64,000 nucleotides of DNA from the NCBI GenBank assembly GCA_934502625.1, contig CAKSUQ010000004.1, positions 44,612-108,611 on the forward strand. Reading direction: 5' to 3'. Both the position numbers and the translations under genes were made by a program. This DNA comes from an uncultured Gemmiger sp. GTDB lineage: Bacteria; Bacillota; Clostridia; Oscillospirales; Ruminococcaceae. Of this stretch, positions 1 through 9,186 are shown piece after piece (the stretch's first letter is position 1; each line of letters begins with the position of its first letter). The notes under the pieces are model-generated. The model made no database searches, was not told where the DNA came from, and saw only the letters and a list, made by a program, of their open reading frames with translations.

Positions 1-473
1 CCCTTGTGTACGGGCGCGGCGTTCAAAACTTTCGTCAGGGTGTTGTTTTTGATGCGCTCCTCAAATTCCTCTTTGGAAATCTCATGGTCAAAGCCGTAGT
101 AGAGGAACGCCCCCGGCTCGCAGTCCAGCACATACCACATCTCGGTTTTGCCGTACTGGTGCTCATTTTTCAGGGCGTACTCGTTGGAGGGGTGTACCTG
201 AATGGACAGGTTGCCCTTCGCGTCGATGAACTTCGTCAAGATCGGGAACTGCTCGAACTTATCGCAGTCGGTGCCAAGGCAGCCGGGGTGCGCGGCGATA
301 TAATCCGCCAGCGTCGTGCCGTCGGCCAGATAGCTGGGGCCGTCCGGGTGGCAGGACAGCACCCACGCCTCGGCCAGCGGGTCGAGCTTGCTGTCGATGC
401 CGAAATCGGTGCGCAGGCGGCTGCCGCCCCACAGGTAATCCTTGCAGCTGGGTGTCAGTTTTACAATTGCCAT
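1..473 (-). CDS. manA: Mannose-6-phosphate isomerase, class I (partial, 3' end outside window)
   Basis: This is the N-terminal 157 residues of a type I phosphomannose isomerase, a zinc enzyme interconverting mannose-6-phosphate and fructose-6-phosphate. The start reads MAIVKLTPSCKDYLWGG, and further in are the family motifs LSIQVHPSNEYA (with the QVHP metal ligand) and GKTEMWYVLD. ATG is at 473, six bases after the stop of the upstream mutase gene, so the two are almost certainly one operon. The gene runs off the left window edge without a stop. The pairing with a phospho-sugar mutase suggests mannose or hexose phosphate supply for glycan building or sugar catabolism; that role is inference. 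Confidence 0.93.
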   Translation of the reverse strand, partial: MAIVKLTPSCKDYLWGGSRLRTDFGIDSKLDPLAEAWVLSCHPDGPSYLADGTTLADYIAAHPGCLGTDCDKFEQFPILTKFIDAKGNLSIQVHPSNEYALKNEHQYGKTEMWYVLDCEPGAFLYYGFDHEISKEEFEERIKNNTLTKVLNAAPVHK

Positions 474-478
474 ATTCT

Positions 479-2164
479 TCACGCTTTCATCATTTCAGCC
501 GCAGCCTTGCTCAGCGCGGCGTTCACAGCGTCGGCGGCGGCTTCGCTCTCGCCGACGGCAGACAGGTAGACTTTGATCTTCGGCTCGGTACCGGAGGGGC
601 GCACCATCAGCTTGTGGCCGCCCGCAAGATGGTATTCCAAGACGTTGGCGCGGGGCAGGCCGGTGCCGTCGGTGTCGTAGTCGATGGCGCTCTCGACCTT
701 GTAGCCCGCGATCTCGGCGGGCACGCTGGCGCGCAGGTTCTGCATCAGGTTCTGCATGATGTGCATGCCGCTCTCGCCCTCAAAGGCGAAGCTGCACAGC
801 GCGTTGCGGTAGTAGCCGAACTCCTTGTACAGCGCCTCGATGGCGTCCAGCAGCGTCTTGCCCTGCTGGGCGTACCACGCGGCGGCCTCGCAGACCAGCA
901 GCGTGGCATTCACGGCGTCCTTATCGCGGACATGCCCGCCGGACAGGTAGCCGTAGCTCTCCTCAAAGCCGAAGATGTAGCGCTCGGTGTGGCCTTCGGC
1001 CTCCAGCTTGCCGATCTGCTCACCGATGAACTTGAAGCCGGTCAGGGTGCGGCGCAGCTCGACGCCGTACTTCTTGGCGACGGGCGTCGCCATATCGGTG
1101 GAGACGATGGTCGTCACAGCGACGGGGTCAGCGGGCATCGTGCCGCGCGCAAGGCGGGTGCGGCAGATGTAATCCAGCAAAATAATGCCCATCTCGTTGC
1201 CGGTGATCAGGCGGTAGCCGCCCTTGCCGTCGGGCACGGCGGTGCCGCAGCGGTCACAGTCGGGGTCGGTGCCCAGCAGGATGTCGGGCTTGACCGTATC
1301 GCACAGTTCCAAGCCTTTCTGCATAGCCTCCCGGATTTCGGGGTTCGGGTAGGGGCAGGTCGGGAAGTCGCCGTCCGGCTTCTCCTGCTCCGGCACGACG
1401 GTCACATGGGTGACGCCGAGCTTTGCCAGCAGCTTTTTTACACATTCGAGACCCGTGCCGTTCAGCGGGGTGTAGACCAATTTAAGCGCGTCGATGCCCG
1501 CGCCGTCGCCGACGCGCTGGTCGTAGACGGCCTGCACAAAATCGTCGAGGCACTTGTCGTCGATCCTGACGATGCTGCCGTCGGCCAGCGCCGCGTCGTA
1601 GTCTGTGAGCTTGACGCCGTCGAAGCAGTCGATCTTTTCAATGGCGGCGAGAATTTTCTCGGCGGCTTCCAGCGTGATCTGGCAGCCGTCCGCGCCGTAA
1701 ACCTTGTAGCCGTTGTACTTGGCAGGGTTGTGGCTGGCCGTGACGCAGACGCCTGCGCCGCAGCCGAGATACCGCACCGCCCACGACAGGGCGGGCGTCG
1801 GCTCCAAGCGGGGGTACGTGTAGGCGGTGATGCCGTTGGCGGCCAGCACGCGGGCGGTCTCGCGGGCGAACAGTTCGCCGTTGTGGCGGCTGTCGTGGGC
1901 AATGGCGACCTTTTTGGGCAGGTCAGAGGCGTTCAGGTAGTCGGCCAGCCCCTGCGTAGCCTTGCGCACGGTGTAGAGGTTCATGCGGTTGGTGCCGGCG
2001 CCGATGACGCCGCGCAGGCCGCCGGTGCCAAATTCCAGATCGCGGTAGAAGCGGTCGGTGACGGCCTCGTCGTCGCCCGCAACGCCGGTAAGCTCGGCCT
2101 TGATGGCCTCGTCCAGCCCCGGCTGCGCCAGCCAGCGGTCATAGAGTTCTTGTACGTTGCTCAT
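479..2164 (-). CDS. Phospho-sugar mutase (phosphoglucomutase/phosphomannomutase)
   Basis: The 561-residue protein belongs to the alpha-D-phosphohexomutase family, which moves a phosphate between C1 and C6 of a hexose. The active-site phosphoserine loop TASHNPAKYNGYK is near residue 140. The metal loop GTDPDCDRC lies near 300, the sugar-binding GFEESYG near 400, and the phosphate-binding RPSGTEPKIK loop near the C-terminus. The length fits the longer bacterial PgcA-type phosphoglucomutases. It lies directly upstream of manA, and a good promoter is visible upstream. The exact substrate (glucose or mannose phosphate) cannot be read from the sequence. Confidence 0.93.
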   Translation of the reverse strand: MSNVQELYDRWLAQPGLDEAIKAELTGVAGDDEAVTDRFYRDLEFGTGGLRGVIGAGTNRMNLYTVRKATQGLADYLNASDLPKKVAIAHDSRHNGELFARETARVLAANGITAYTYPRLEPTPALSWAVRYLGCGAGVCVTASHNPAKYNGYKVYGADGCQITLEAAEKILAAIEKIDCFDGVKLTDYDAALADGSIVRIDDKCLDDFVQAVYDQRVGDGAGIDALKLVYTPLNGTGLECVKKLLAKLGVTHVTVVPEQEKPDGDFPTCPYPNPEIREAMQKGLELCDTVKPDILLGTDPDCDRCGTAVPDGKGGYRLITGNEMGIILLDYICRTRLARGTMPADPVAVTTIVSTDMATPVAKKYGVELRRTLTGFKFIGEQIGKLEAEGHTERYIFGFEESYGYLSGGHVRDKDAVNATLLVCEAAAWYAQQGKTLLDAIEALYKEFGYYRNALCSFAFEGESGMHIMQNLMQNLRASVPAEIAGYKVESAIDYDTDGTGLPRANVLEYHLAGGHKLMVRPSGTEPKIKVYLSAVGESEAAADAVNAALSKAAAEMMKA

Positions 2165-2277
2165 GATTTTCTCCTTTTCTCAACGGGCATCAACGGGAAT
2201 ACGGTCGACCGGGGGAGAGAGAACCTTGCCATGGCCGTCCGCTTTCCTTCCGCATCATTTGCCCGCTGTTTGCCCCT

Positions 2278-2306
2278 ATTATGTATTACTTTTCCTCTTT
2301 TTTCAA
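2278..2306 (-). promoter_or_regulatory. Sigma-A-type promoter for the mutase-manA operon
   Basis: Read on the minus strand there is a -35 TTGAAA (2306-2301), a 17-bp spacer and a -10 CATAAT (2283-2278). It lies about 115 bases upstream of the mutase start, in an AT-rich stretch. Confidence 0.6.
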
Positions 2307-2438
2307 GTACCAAACGCAAGAAAGCGCAGATTAAAAAATCATTTTAGGTTTGGTTTAAGTAAATAAAATGAGACATCGCAGCTGCCGGAAGGCTGCGCGG
2401 CACGTTCCCGTTGTTGCGGCATAAAAATTTCGCTGCCC

Positions 2439-3437
2439 TCACTTCGTCGACTCTCTCACCACCAACGCGCCCGGCACCATGACGGTGGGGGCGATGCCGG
2501 TCTTGTGCGCCATCTTGCGGCGCATCTGGTCGACGGCGGCGGCCGCCATGCCCTCGACGTCAACGCGGTAGCTCGTCAGCGGCGGGTCGCAGATCGTCGA
2601 ATAGCGGAAGTCGTCGTACCCGGCCACGGCCACATCCTCCGGCACGCGGACGCCCTTCCGGCGCAGCGTTTCCACCAGATTGTACGCCACCTCGTCACAG
2701 CTGCAGACAAACGCTTCGGGCATGTCCTCCGGCAGCCGGATGGGGGTGAACAGCCCGTCCTCGCCGCGATCCTCCAGCCGCCAGTCAGCGCGCGGCTCGA
2801 TGCCGGCGCGCAGCAGCGCCTTCGTGTAGCCGAGGTAGCGATCCATGATGGAGCTGGTCGCATTCACGCTGCCCAAAAACGCGATCTTACTGCGCCCGGT
2901 GCGCAGGATCGTCTCGGTCAGCTGGTACGCGCCGCTGACGTTGTCGGACAGCACGCAGTCCGCCGTGATCGTATCATCGTAGAAATCCAGCCGCAAAAAC
3001 GGCAGGCCGCTCTGCGCGGCGGTGGCCATATACCGGCGGTCGATCTCGCCCATGAAGATCAGCCCGTCCACCTTGCGGTTGACGAGGAAGGTCGGCATGA
3101 TGCAGCCGAATTCCGCCTGCGGCGAGACGATCTCCATGGCGACGCTGATGCCCTGCGGCGCGCTGCACCGCAGCAGAGCGCGATAGAGGTTGGAATAGAA
3201 CGCACTTTCGTCAAAAAAGCGGTCTGCCACCAGCACGCCGATGATCTGCCCGCCGTTGCCCTGCGTCAAGGCTGCCTTGGCCGACGGCAATTTGTACCCC
3301 AGCTCCTCGGCCGCCGCAAGGATTTTCGCGCGCATCTCGTCGCCGACGCCCTCCTTGCCGGCCAGTGCCTTCGACACCGACACGATGCTGACGCCGACCT
3401 TCGCCGCAACATCTGCCATCCGCACAGATTTTGCCAT
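2439..3437 (-). CDS. LacI-family transcriptional regulator
   Basis: The 332-residue protein has an N-terminal LacI helix-turn-helix (residues 4-50, VRMADVAAKVGVSIVSVSKALAG). A periplasmic-binding-like effector domain follows, with the family patterns GVLVADRFF, VDGLIFMGE and PEDVAVAGYDDF. The HTH reads VSIVSVSKAL where VSxxTVSRAL is usual. It is transcribed in the same direction as, and upstream of, the mutase-manA pair, so a sugar-responsive control of those genes is plausible but only inferred from position. The effector is unknown. Confidence 0.92.
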   Translation of the reverse strand: MAKSVRMADVAAKVGVSIVSVSKALAGKEGVGDEMRAKILAAAEELGYKLPSAKAALTQGNGGQIIGVLVADRFFDESAFYSNLYRALLRCSAPQGISVAMEIVSPQAEFGCIMPTFLVNRKVDGLIFMGEIDRRYMATAAQSGLPFLRLDFYDDTITADCVLSDNVSGAYQLTETILRTGRSKIAFLGSVNATSSIMDRYLGYTKALLRAGIEPRADWRLEDRGEDGLFTPIRLPEDMPEAFVCSCDEVAYNLVETLRRKGVRVPEDVAVAGYDDFRYSTICDPPLTSYRVDVEGMAAAAVDQMRRKMAHKTGIAPTVMVPGALVVRESTK

Positions 3438-3505
3438 AGTTATGCACCTTCCTATGTTGTATATGTGGGTTTTTCCTGTATTTTTCTATATGGAATAGGG
3501 CGCTG

Positions 3506-3575
3506 CACGGGCGGCATATATGCCGCCCCTACAATCTGCCGGGAGGTTCGTAGGGGACGCATATATGCGTCCCGC
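3506..3575. repeat. Family B palindromic repeats, two units
   Basis: Two units face each other: GGGCGGCATATATGCCGCCC followed by CTAC (3508-3532), and GTAGGGGACGCATATATGCG then TCCC (3550-3573). Arms are GTAGGGG/CCCCTAC and cores are self-complementary. They occupy the gap between the GHL10 gene and the LacI gene. Confidence 0.75.
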
Positions 3576-3687
3576 TGGGTGTTGCCCCTGCCGCACAATT
3601 CCTCGGCTCCTCTGCTCTCTTTCCTTGATCTATGCTTATTGTACCACTTCCCCGCCAAATATTTAAGTAGAATTTTTACCTAATATT

Positions 3688-4896
3688 TTAGTCAACTTGC
3701 CAAGCATTTTTTATTGCATCCGCTTCACTTTGCGCTAACTGTGGGTAGTCAAAATTGCCGAAAAGGCTCGCGTAACGGTATAACCCCACGCCCTGCGCAC
3801 CTAAACGTTCAACTAAATTTATCTGGTCGGCTAGGGCATGGCCGCTGACCCACTCGGAACCGGTGTCGGAGCCATCCCCCGCGCCGATGCGGTACGCACC
3901 CAGCCCGATATACAGCTGCACGCCCGCCGCGCGGGGCAGCGCCGTCCACGTGGCCGCCAGCCGGGCAAGGGCGTGGGACGCGTCGCCATTTTTCGTGTAC
4001 TCCTGCCCCCAGTAGAGCTGCGGCGTCAGGTAGTCCACCGTTCCCTGCCGCAGCCACCGCGCGGCGTCGCTGTATTGCAGGGTGTAGCTCTGCTGCGGGT
4101 CGCCCGCCGGGGCCGCGCCGAACCGCACGCCGTGCCGCCGGGTCACGCTGTGGCAAAGCTCCATCAGAGCGTTGACGTTCTCCCGCCGCCAGTCGTCCAG
4201 CGAGAGCGCCGTGCCGCTGGCGACATAGTCTGCCGCGTCGAAGTCCGGGGCGGTGGTGGGATAAAAATAGTCGTCGAAGTGGACGCCGTCGACGGCATAG
4301 TTCGCGCACAATTCCTCGACCCCGTCGGCAATGTACTGCCGCACCTCGGCGCTGGCGGGGTCAAGGTACGCGCCGTCTGCGGTGTACTTTACCCAGCCGG
4401 GGTGCTGCCGTGCGGGGCTGTCGTCGCAGAGCGCCGGGACAAGCCCCGATTGCAGGCGGTAGGGGTTGATCCACGCCTCCAGCTCCAGCCCGCGCGCGTG
4501 GGCGGCCTCGACGAGGATCGCCAGCGGGTCAAAGCCGGGGTCGACGCCCTGCGTGCCGGTACAAAGGTGGCTGAACGGGAAATATGCGCTGGGGTAGAGC
4601 GCGTCGCCGAAGGGGCGCACCTGCGCCAGCACGACGGTGCCGCCCAGCGCGCGGATGTTGTCGCAGATTTCAGCTGCATCGGCGGCGAAGGTATCCGCCG
4701 TGGAAAAGTCCGCCTGCTGCCATTCAAGGTAGCTGACCCACACCGCGCGGTAGGGCGCCGCCGCAGGTGCCGCCGTCGCCGCCGGTGTAGGTGTCGGCGT
4801 GGCAGCAGGCGCGGCGGGCGCATGACGCGGCAGTACCAGCAGCGGCGCGGCGAGAAAGACGGCTATTATAAATAGGTAAAATGCAGCACGGCGCAT
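3688..4896 (-). CDS. Secreted glycosyl hydrolase-like family 10 (GHL10/YngK-type) protein
   Basis: The 402-residue protein starts with a signal peptide (MRRAAFYLFIIAVFLAAPLL) and a Pro/Ala/Thr-rich linker. The GHL10 barrel follows: YRAVWVSYLEW, the acidic loop VVLAQVRPFGDALYPS, ELEAWINPYRL, YAVDGVHFDDYF and YLTPQLYWGQ. Such proteins are predicted extracytoplasmic glycosidases; the substrate is not established and could be peptidoglycan or host/plant glycan. I chose ATG 4896 because it has the signal peptide and a GGGGGTG ribosome site; the frame stays open upstream only through a family B repeat. It is a lone gene; the c-di-GMP gene upstream points the other way. Confidence 0.87.
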   Translation of the reverse strand: MRRAAFYLFIIAVFLAAPLLVLPRHAPAAPAATPTPTPAATAAPAAAPYRAVWVSYLEWQQADFSTADTFAADAAEICDNIRALGGTVVLAQVRPFGDALYPSAYFPFSHLCTGTQGVDPGFDPLAILVEAAHARGLELEAWINPYRLQSGLVPALCDDSPARQHPGWVKYTADGAYLDPASAEVRQYIADGVEELCANYAVDGVHFDDYFYPTTAPDFDAADYVASGTALSLDDWRRENVNALMELCHSVTRRHGVRFGAAPAGDPQQSYTLQYSDAARWLRQGTVDYLTPQLYWGQEYTKNGDASHALARLAATWTALPRAAGVQLYIGLGAYRIGAGDGSDTGSEWVSGHALADQINLVERLGAQGVGLYRYASLFGNFDYPQLAQSEADAIKNAWQVD

Positions 4897-4960
4897 AGCG
4901 ACACCCCCGGTAGTATGTATATGCGGGCAGGGAGACGCGCTATGCCTGCCGCAAAATTTC

Positions 4961-5086
4961 ACGGGTCGTCGGGGACGCCGACCCCTACGGCGTTGTAGGG
5001 GCGGGGCTCTGCTCCGCCCGTGGAACCTTGTGGCTGCGGAAACGTCCACGGGCGCACACGCAGGTGCGCCCCTACGTCCAGCCGAA
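4961..5086. repeat. Family B palindromic repeat cluster
   Basis: Three units: GTCGGGGACGCCGACCCCTAC, then GTAGGGGCGGGGCTCTGCTC ending in CGCCCG, then CGGGCGCACACGCAGGTGCG ending in CCCCTAC. Conserved arms with different palindromic cores. The cluster fills the space between the divergent GHL10 and c-di-GMP genes. Confidence 0.75.
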
Positions 5087-5126
5087 TCTTGCTCGCCCGC
5101 TGCCAATCACCTCGCTCAAAAATAAA

Positions 5127-5156
5127 TTGACAAAAAATCCCACGGGATGCTATAAT
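5127..5156 (+). promoter_or_regulatory. Sigma-A-type promoter for the c-di-GMP gene
   Basis: TTGACA (5127-5132), an 18-bp spacer and TATAAT (5151-5156), 35 bases before the ATG. The spacer holds a small inverted repeat ATCCC-AC-GGGAT that could be an operator. Confidence 0.75.
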
Positions 5157-5191
5157 GTTTTAATATATAACATCACAAAGGCGGAACAGCT

Positions 5192-7108
5192 ATGACCAGA
5201 GAACAGGTCGAAAAGGAAATGGCGCAGTACCGCACGATCTTTCCTGTCGTGCGGCTGCTGGGGGCTGCGCAGGTGGGCGGCGACGCCCCGGTGGGCGACC
5301 ACTGCAACTGCTATGCCTTCTGGGACAAGCATGAGCCCTGCCAGAACTGCATCTCGGAGCAGGTGCTGTGCGACCACCGGCAGCGCACCAAGCTGGAATA
5401 CATGGGGCGCGACATTTTTCAGGTCACAGCGGTCTACCGCGAGGTCGACGGCCAGCCCTGCGTCATGGAGCTGATCCAGCAGCTTGACAGCGAGACCCTC
5501 ATCGACCCCGAAAACGGCAACCGCCTAGCGGACAGCATCGCGGGCTACCATGCCAAGCTCTACCACGATGCACTGACCGGCGGCTACAACCGCCGCTATT
5601 TCGAGGACGTGGTAAAAAGCAAGACCGAGCCCGCCGGTGTGGCGGTGCTCGACCTCGACGATTTTAAACTGTACAACGACACCTACGGCCACCACGCGGG
5701 CGACGTGGCGCTGCAGACCGCCGTCGACGTTGTGCGCAGCTGCGTCCGCAAAAGCGACACCCTCATCCGTTACGGCGGCGATGAATTTCTGCTGATTCTG
5801 CCGGGCATCAAGCGCGCGGCCTTTGTGGCAAAATTGGAGCGCATCCGCCAGCAGGTACACGCCGCCGTCGTGCCGGGGTACACGCGGCTGCAGCTTTCGA
5901 CGAGCATCGGCGGCGTCCTGACCCGTGACGGCGAGACCGTCGAGCAGGCCGTCGCCCGCGCCGACAAGCTGATGTATCAGGCAAAAAACCGCAAAAACAT
6001 GGTCGTGACCGAGGAGACCGCCAACGCGGCGGCCAGCTCCGCCGCCGGGCGCGAAAGCCAGATGCGGCAGAATATTCTAATTGTCGACGACTCCGAGATG
6101 AACCGCGCGATCCTGTCGGAAATTCTCGGCGGCGACTACAACATTCTGGAAGCCGCCAACGGCAAGGAATGCCTTGCCATGCTCGACCAGTACGACACAG
6201 GCATCGCGCTGATCCTGCTGGACATCGTCATGCCGGTCATGGACGGCTTCGAGGTGCTGGCCGCGATGAACCGCAACCACTGGATCGAGGACATCCCGGT
6301 CATCATGATCTCCAGCGAGGACTCCGACCCCGTCGTGCGCCACGCCTATGAGATGGGCGTCTCGGACTATGTCAGCCGCCCGTTCGACGCGGGCATCGTC
6401 TACCGCCGGGTGTTCAACACCATCAAGCTGTACGCCAAGCAGCGGCGGCTTATCTCGCTGGTGACAAGCCAGACCCGCGAAAAAGAAAAGAACATTCAGA
6501 TGATGGTCTCGATTTTGAGCGAGATCGTCGAGTTCCGCAACGGCGAAAGCGGCGCGCACGTGCAGCACATCGGCACGCTGACCCAGCGCCTGCTGGAGCG
6601 CCTGACCCAGAAGACCGATACGTACATCCTGCCGCCCGAAAAGCAGGAGCTGATCGTGCTGGCATCGGCCTTACACGACATCGGCAAAATCGCCATCGAC
6701 GACAAAATTCTGAACAAGCCCGGCCGCCTGACGCCGGAGGAGTTCAACCAGATGAAGAAGCACACGACCATCGGCGCGGAAATGCTGGACGAGCTGGGGT
6801 GCTACCGCAACGAGGAGCTGGTGCGCACGGCCTACGAGATCTGCCGCTGGCACCACGAGCGTTGGGACGGGCGCGGCTACCCCGACGGGCTGAGCGGCGA
6901 CCGCATCCCGATCTCGGCGCAGGTCGTCTCGATGGCGGACGTCTACGACGCGCTGGTCAGCAAGCGGGTCTACAAGGCGGCCATCGACCCCGACGAAGCC
7001 GTCCAGATGATCCTGCGCGGCGAGTGCGGCGCGTTCAACCCGCTGCTGTTGGAGTGTCTGGTGGAGATTCAGGATGTGCTGAAAGTGGAAGTTGCGCAGA
7101 TGAAGTAA
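5192..7108 (+). CDS. GGDEF - response regulator - HD-GYP cyclic-di-GMP turnover protein
   Basis: The 638-residue cytoplasmic protein combines both sides of c-di-GMP metabolism. Residues 1-110 are a sensor-like region with clustered cysteines (C38, C40, C50, C53, C60). GGDEF follows (about 125-275), with an intact GGDEF motif at 195-199 and an RKSD inhibitory site five residues before it. A receiver domain (about 293-410) has phosphoacceptor D344, but the usual Lys of the KPF motif is Arg (SRPFD). HD-GYP (about 430-635) has HD at 495-496, HHE at 554-556 and GRGYPDGLSG. It can therefore be predicted to make and to degrade c-di-GMP. The cysteines suggest metal or redox sensing; that is inference. 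A strong promoter and terminator make it a single-gene unit. Confidence 0.93.
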   Translation: MTREQVEKEMAQYRTIFPVVRLLGAAQVGGDAPVGDHCNCYAFWDKHEPCQNCISEQVLCDHRQRTKLEYMGRDIFQVTAVYREVDGQPCVMELIQQLDSETLIDPENGNRLADSIAGYHAKLYHDALTGGYNRRYFEDVVKSKTEPAGVAVLDLDDFKLYNDTYGHHAGDVALQTAVDVVRSCVRKSDTLIRYGGDEFLLILPGIKRAAFVAKLERIRQQVHAAVVPGYTRLQLSTSIGGVLTRDGETVEQAVARADKLMYQAKNRKNMVVTEETANAAASSAAGRESQMRQNILIVDDSEMNRAILSEILGGDYNILEAANGKECLAMLDQYDTGIALILLDIVMPVMDGFEVLAAMNRNHWIEDIPVIMISSEDSDPVVRHAYEMGVSDYVSRPFDAGIVYRRVFNTIKLYAKQRRLISLVTSQTREKEKNIQMMVSILSEIVEFRNGESGAHVQHIGTLTQRLLERLTQKTDTYILPPEKQELIVLASALHDIGKIAIDDKILNKPGRLTPEEFNQMKKHTTIGAEMLDELGCYRNEELVRTAYEICRWHHERWDGRGYPDGLSGDRIPISAQVVSMADVYDALVSKRVYKAAIDPDEAVQMILRGECGAFNPLLLECLVEIQDVLKVEVAQMK

Positions 7109-7148
7109 AAAAATTCCCCCTGCGGTGTGTGCCGCAGGGGGAATTTTG
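7107..7148 (+). terminator. Intrinsic terminator after the c-di-GMP gene
   Basis: A 16-bp perfect stem (7110-7125 with 7132-7147), six-base loop TGTGTG, A-rich on the left and T-rich on the right, so it may work in both directions toward the convergent ABC gene. Confidence 0.85.
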
Positions 7149-7224
7149 ATTATAGAGGGAAGGTGGTACGGGACGCATATATGCCGCCCGCGCTGTGTCG
7201 CGGCAGCCGCTCCGTCAAATTTTC

Positions 7225-8979
7225 TCACCTCTGCAAAATCTTCAGCTCGTAAAACCGTCCCTGTTTTTCCATCAATTCATCGTAGCTGCCCTGCTCGACG
7301 ATGTGGCCGTCCTCGACGACGACGATCAGATCGGCCGAGCGGATCGTCGACAGGCGGTGCGCCACCAAAAACGTCGTGCAGTGCCCCATCAGGCGGGCAG
7401 TGGCGTCGCTGACCATCTTCTCGGTCTCGGAGTCCAGCGCACTTGTCGCTTCGTCAAAGATGATGAGCCGCGGTCGGCGGATGAGCGCCCGCGCGATGGC
7501 GATGCGCTGCCGCTGCCCGCCGGAGAAGTTGCCGCCGTGTTCGGCCAGATTCGTATAGATGCCGTCAGGCAGCTTTTCCACCGTCTCCCGCAGGCCGATC
7601 TCGTCGATGACGTTCCAGATGTCCTCGTCGGTGGCGTCGGGCGCGGCGTAGGCGATGTTATCCCGCAGCGTGCCGGAAAACAGCACCGTGTTCTGCGGTA
7701 CGACGGCAAGCTGCTGGCGGTAGCTTTTCAGCTCCATATCCTCCAGATCGATGCCGTCGACCCGCACGGCGCCCTTGTCCGGGCTGCAGAAGCCCAGCAC
7801 CAGATTCAGCAGCGTCGACTTGCCCGCGCCGCTGGGGCCGACGAAGGCGACGCTGGTGCCCGCCGGGACGTGCAGCGAGAAGCCGTTCAGCACCGGCGCA
7901 TCGGCGTCTGGATAGCGATAGACGACATTCTCAAAATCCACCTCGCCCCGCAGCGGCACCGGTGCCAGCACCGCGCCGTCGTGCTCCTCATCGGGCGAGG
8001 TCAGCACCTCGTTGATGCTGTTCATCGACTCCATGCCGCGCGCCAGCGTCGGGAACAGGTTCACGACGCCCGACACCGCCGAGACGATCTGGCCGAAGTA
8101 GTTCTGGTACAGCACGACCTCGCCGGGTGAAATGACCTTGCGCAGCGCCAGCATGCCGGTGAAGGCCAAGCACAGCAGCTGGAACAGCTGGAATACGACC
8201 CAGCTCGTCGCGCCGAAGGCCACGTTCGTCGTGTCAAGGTAAAAGCCCGTCTCCCGCACGCCGTTGAGCAGCTCGTCCATGCGGCGGGTCTCCCGGTCGG
8301 ACAGGCCGTAGGCGCGGGCGACCGGCACCATCTCCAGCATTTCGCTCATGGCGGCCTGGGTGCGCTCCATCTGCTGCCGGAACAGGCCGTTGAACTTGCG
8401 CACCGGGCGGCGGAACGCCCCCACCGTGATGCCCGCCACCGGCACAGCCAGCAGGTAGAGCCAGAGCATCGCGGGGTTATTGTACGCCGTGACGACGACC
8501 GCCGCGATGACGCCGGTCAGCAGCGGGGCGACGGTGTTGAAGCAGGAATCCAGCATCTGCTCGACGTTTTCGACGTCGCGCATGACCTTGGACAGCAGCC
8601 GCCCGGACTGGCTCTGGGTGTGGAACTGGATGGACAGCCGCTGCAATTTATGCACCAGCGCGCCGCGCAGCTCCATCTCGATGCTGCGCACCAGCCGCGA
8701 GTAGGAGCGGGACTGCATCCACGCCGAGAAGATGTTCTGGATGATAAAGACGCAGCCGACGATGATGTTCAGCCAGAATTCGCGCATCGTGTGCTGTTCC
8801 GGCGCGGTGACGATGTTGATGATATTGGCAATAATAACGGGTGTGATGAACACCGGCGAGTGCTTGATGACGAACCAGAACACGGCGCATATCAGCTGCC
8901 CCCAGCGTCCCTTGTACAGCTGTGCCAGCTGGCGCAGCGTCTGCCCGGCAGCGGGCTTTTTACGGGTTATTTCCTGCAT
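7225..8979 (-). CDS. ABC transporter, fused permease and ATP-binding (exporter half-transporter)
   Basis: The 584-residue type IV ABC exporter half has about six membrane helices (residues 25-310). Its nucleotide-binding domain has Walker A GPSGAGKST, Q-loop VPQNTVLF, signature FSGGQRQRIAIARAL, Walker B LIIFDEATSALD and the H-loop VAHRLST. It would work as a homodimer since no second half is adjacent. The substrate is unknown (lipid, peptide or drug are all possible). ATG 8979 is preferred over an earlier frame-compatible codon at 9018 because AAGGA lies just before it. A promoter with 17-bp spacing is visible upstream. Confidence 0.93.
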   Translation of the reverse strand: MQEITRKKPAAGQTLRQLAQLYKGRWGQLICAVFWFVIKHSPVFITPVIIANIINIVTAPEQHTMREFWLNIIVGCVFIIQNIFSAWMQSRSYSRLVRSIEMELRGALVHKLQRLSIQFHTQSQSGRLLSKVMRDVENVEQMLDSCFNTVAPLLTGVIAAVVVTAYNNPAMLWLYLLAVPVAGITVGAFRRPVRKFNGLFRQQMERTQAAMSEMLEMVPVARAYGLSDRETRRMDELLNGVRETGFYLDTTNVAFGATSWVVFQLFQLLCLAFTGMLALRKVISPGEVVLYQNYFGQIVSAVSGVVNLFPTLARGMESMNSINEVLTSPDEEHDGAVLAPVPLRGEVDFENVVYRYPDADAPVLNGFSLHVPAGTSVAFVGPSGAGKSTLLNLVLGFCSPDKGAVRVDGIDLEDMELKSYRQQLAVVPQNTVLFSGTLRDNIAYAAPDATDEDIWNVIDEIGLRETVEKLPDGIYTNLAEHGGNFSGGQRQRIAIARALIRRPRLIIFDEATSALDSETEKMVSDATARLMGHCTTFLVAHRLSTIRSADLIVVVEDGHIVEQGSYDELMEKQGRFYELKILQR

Positions 8980-9030
8980 GTTTTTTCCTTCTTTTTCTTC
9001 ATTGCCTAACAGTGGCACGGCATTATCAGT

Positions 9031-9059
9031 ATCATACTTCCTTGCCCCGCCGGACGCAA
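9031..9059 (-). promoter_or_regulatory. Promoter for the ABC exporter
   Basis: On the minus strand: TTGCGT (9059-9054), 17-bp spacer, TATGAT (9036-9031), about 52 bases before the ATG. Confidence 0.55.
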
Positions 9060-9098
9060 GATAGTTTTCATCTTTTTCCTTCCTTATTTTTAAATTTG

Positions 9099-9127
9099 TT
9101 GAAAACTGCGCGGTAATATGGTACTAT
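9099..9127 (+). promoter_or_regulatory. Promoter for the sugar transferase gene
   Basis: TTGAAA (9099-9104), 17-bp spacer, TACTAT (9122-9127). It is back to back with the ABC exporter promoter. Confidence 0.6.
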
Positions 9128-9186
9128 GATGATTGACTATATATGCCCCGTTTAGCGGGCGGAAAACCTACGGATATGGACTGCAC

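Noticed and set aside
452..2347. Long plus-strand open frame of 631 codons opposite the mutase gene
   Set aside because: It is the antisense shadow of a clear phosphohexomutase; its translation is low-complexity Val/Ala/Gly/Arg without family motifs. The same applies to the other long opposite-strand frames, a normal effect of high GC.
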